From the NCBI GenBank assembly GCA_021785095.1, contig JAJYGM010000114.1, positions 1 to 7,301 of the forward strand: DNA of 7,301 nucleotides. The letters run 5' to 3'. The position numbers and the translations under genes were made by a program. Below are positions 6,787-7,301 of this stretch, piece after piece. The notes under the pieces are model-generated. The model worked only from the letters and a program-made list of their open reading frames with translations. It was not told the origin of the DNA and did no database searches. Numbering within the stretch: position 1 is the first letter of the stretch; each line of letters starts with the position of its first letter. This stretch comes from Actinomycetes bacterium (lineage in GTDB: Bacteria; Actinomycetota; Acidimicrobiia; Acidimicrobiales; Bog-793).

Positions 6787-6806
6787 ACTATGGTGGCGGC
6801 ACGCCT

Positions 6807-6881
6807 GGCGGTGTGGCCGAATGGTTCAGGCAAGGGCCTGCAAAGCCCTCTACCCGGGTTCGATTCCCGGCGCCGCCTCCA
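6807..6881 (+). tRNA. tRNA-Cys (anticodon GCA)
   Basis: A full cloverleaf can be drawn. The acceptor GGCGGTG (6807-6813) pairs with CGCCGCC (6871-6877), with one T-G wobble. A D-arm lies at about 6816-6831. The anticodon stem AGGGC/GCCCT (6833-6837, 6845-6849) encloses CTGCAAA with anticodon GCA at 6840-6842. The T-arm CCGGG-TTCGATT-CCCGG spans 6854-6870. The discriminator is T6878, and CCA (6879-6881) is encoded. It is transcribed away from the cobalamin block. Confidence 0.95.
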
Positions 6882-7175
6882 GCAAGCTCTCGCACTCAAA
6901 TCGCCACCTGGACCTCTGGCGGCAGTGGCTCTGGAGGGCTGCGATGGCGGGCTGTACTGCATAGATACAGTACGACCGGTGGTGGCTTCTCTCCGAAGAT
7001 CTGAAGTCACGGAGAAACGCTACGGGACTCGGAGCCGTCTGCCCCCAAACGGCGCCGGCTGACGGACGCTTACCCAGGATGCTTGCCTGTGGGCGCCATC
7101 GGCGGATTCCGGCAGGGTCGGGGCTTCGTGGTCGTTGACGCCAACGGGCTCGCCTGGCTGTCGGCCGCGCGGGTT
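6882..7175. other. Region without a confident gene between tRNA-Cys and the insertion sequence
   Basis: No recognisable gene is present. An inverted repeat GTACTG-N8-CAGTAC lies at 6954-6973. A + strand frame opens after a TGA near 7003 and reads through to 7258. Its part from about 7060 to 7173 has strongly GC-rich third codon positions and protein-like content (for example VVVDANGLAWLSAAR), and this signal fades where the AT-richer insertion-sequence DNA begins. It may be the remnant of a gene cut by the insertion, but I do not recognise the product. Confidence 0.3.
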
Positions 7176-7255
7176 AGGATCTGTTACGAAATAACATTGA
7201 CTATGCGGTGCCGGTACGATAGCGTGGCATTGTGCGAGCGAGCGAGGATCTGTTA
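7176..7255 (+). repeat. 11-base direct repeat in the insertion-sequence end
   Basis: AGGATCTGTTA occurs at 7176-7186, near the presumed terminus, and again at 7245-7255 inside the first codons of the transposase. Two copies 69 bases apart are unlikely by chance and could be paired binding sites for the transposase. Confidence 0.5.
7197..7225 (+). promoter_or_regulatory. Candidate promoter of the transposase, possibly leaderless
   Basis: TTGACT (7197-7202) is followed, after 17 bases, by TAGCGT (7220-7225), which fits the relaxed TAnnnT -10 of high-GC actinomycetes. Transcription would then start about 7 bases later, at or next to the GTG at 7232, giving an mRNA with no 5' leader. This agrees with the lack of any Shine-Dalgarno sequence before the GTG. 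Confidence 0.4.
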
Positions 7256-7301
7256 GCTGAGAAGTTCGCAGAGCTTTGGCCGCACCTAAATGAGCGCCAG
7301 C
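7232..7301 (+). CDS. Transposase N-terminus, ISAzo13 family-like (partial)
   Basis: Only 23 codons are visible from a GTG start, running off the window. The sequence (RASEDLLAEKF, then AELWPHLNERQ) matches my recollection of ISAzo13-family DDE transposases, whose N-termini carry a K/RF-x-x-L-x-PHL-D/N-ERQ pattern ahead of a helix-turn-helix. An in-frame TAG at 7220 rules out an ATG or GTG start further upstream. The catalytic residues are outside the window, so intactness and exact family cannot be judged. Confidence 0.6.
   Translation, partial: MRASEDLLAEKFAELWPHLNERQ

Larger units (their letters stand above)
7176..7301 (+). mobile_element. Left end of an insertion sequence (ISAzo13-like), cut by the window edge
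   Basis: GC drops to about 45% over 7174-7231, against a much higher level in the preceding DNA. The segment carries a transposase start, a promoter-like pair, and a short imperfect palindrome GTTACGAAATAAC (7183-7195). The exact terminus and any target duplication cannot be fixed, because the other end is outside the window. The start at 7176 is an estimate from the composition change. Confidence 0.5.

Noticed and set aside
6854..6881. tRNA-Cys 3' end as an integration attachment site
   Set aside because: No second copy of the tRNA 3' end and no integrase gene are found in the window.
6459..7010. Open - strand frame of 183 codons across the riboswitch and tRNA
   Set aside because: It runs through the antisense of tRNA-Cys and through the riboswitch; its Arg-rich RRRRESNPGRG stretch is the usual false translation of a tRNA T-arm.

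Overview
The window is high-GC DNA and looks like a bacterial chromosome, most likely of an actinomycete-type (Actinomycetota) organism. The grounds are GTG/TTG start codons, an actinobacterial-looking FabI C-terminus, a fused AAA+/VWA chelatase of the kind found beside cobalamin genes in mycobacteria, and a tRNA with an encoded CCA end. The assignment to a phylum is an inference; no finer placement is supported.

Layout. At 1-93 (+ strand) is the 3' end of an enoyl-ACP reductase-like gene. It converges, across an 89-base gap, on a block of four genes on the - strand (6414 down to 183). In transcription order these are cobS (AdoCbl-5'-phosphate synthase), cbiB (adenosylcobinamide-phosphate synthase), one open reading frame joining an L-threonine-O-3-phosphate decarboxylase-like aminotransferase to cobyric acid synthase (CobQ), and a fused AAA+/VWA metal-chelatase subunit. 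The first three overlap by a few bases. The chelatase follows a 150-base gap that contains a possible weak hairpin terminator. Upstream of cobS, at about 6568-6752 on the - strand, is a clear cobalamin riboswitch, followed by a small hairpin, a perfect Shine-Dalgarno sequence and an 8-codon leader frame. Divergent from it, only about 54 bases away, is a tRNA-Cys(GCA) gene on the + strand. The right edge (from about 7176) drops in GC and holds the start of an insertion sequence whose transposase N-terminus resembles the ISAzo13 family.

How the genes work together. CobQ makes adenosylcobyric acid. The decarboxylase makes (R)-1-aminopropan-2-yl phosphate. CbiB joins the two, and CobS later attaches the alpha-ribazole phosphate. 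The fused polypeptide therefore supplies both co-substrates of CbiB, the gene directly upstream of it. The chelatase subunit probably belongs to cobalt insertion, but its CobN/ChlH-type partner is not in the window, and its AAA+ domain has lost two usual catalytic residues. The riboswitch should lower expression of the whole block when B12 is plentiful.

I see no wholly new system. The points most worth a second look are the aminotransferase-CobQ fusion with a linker built from a 24-base tandem duplication, the degenerate Walker B and sensor 1 of the chelatase subunit, the leader frame between riboswitch and cobS, and the insertion-sequence edge at 7176.
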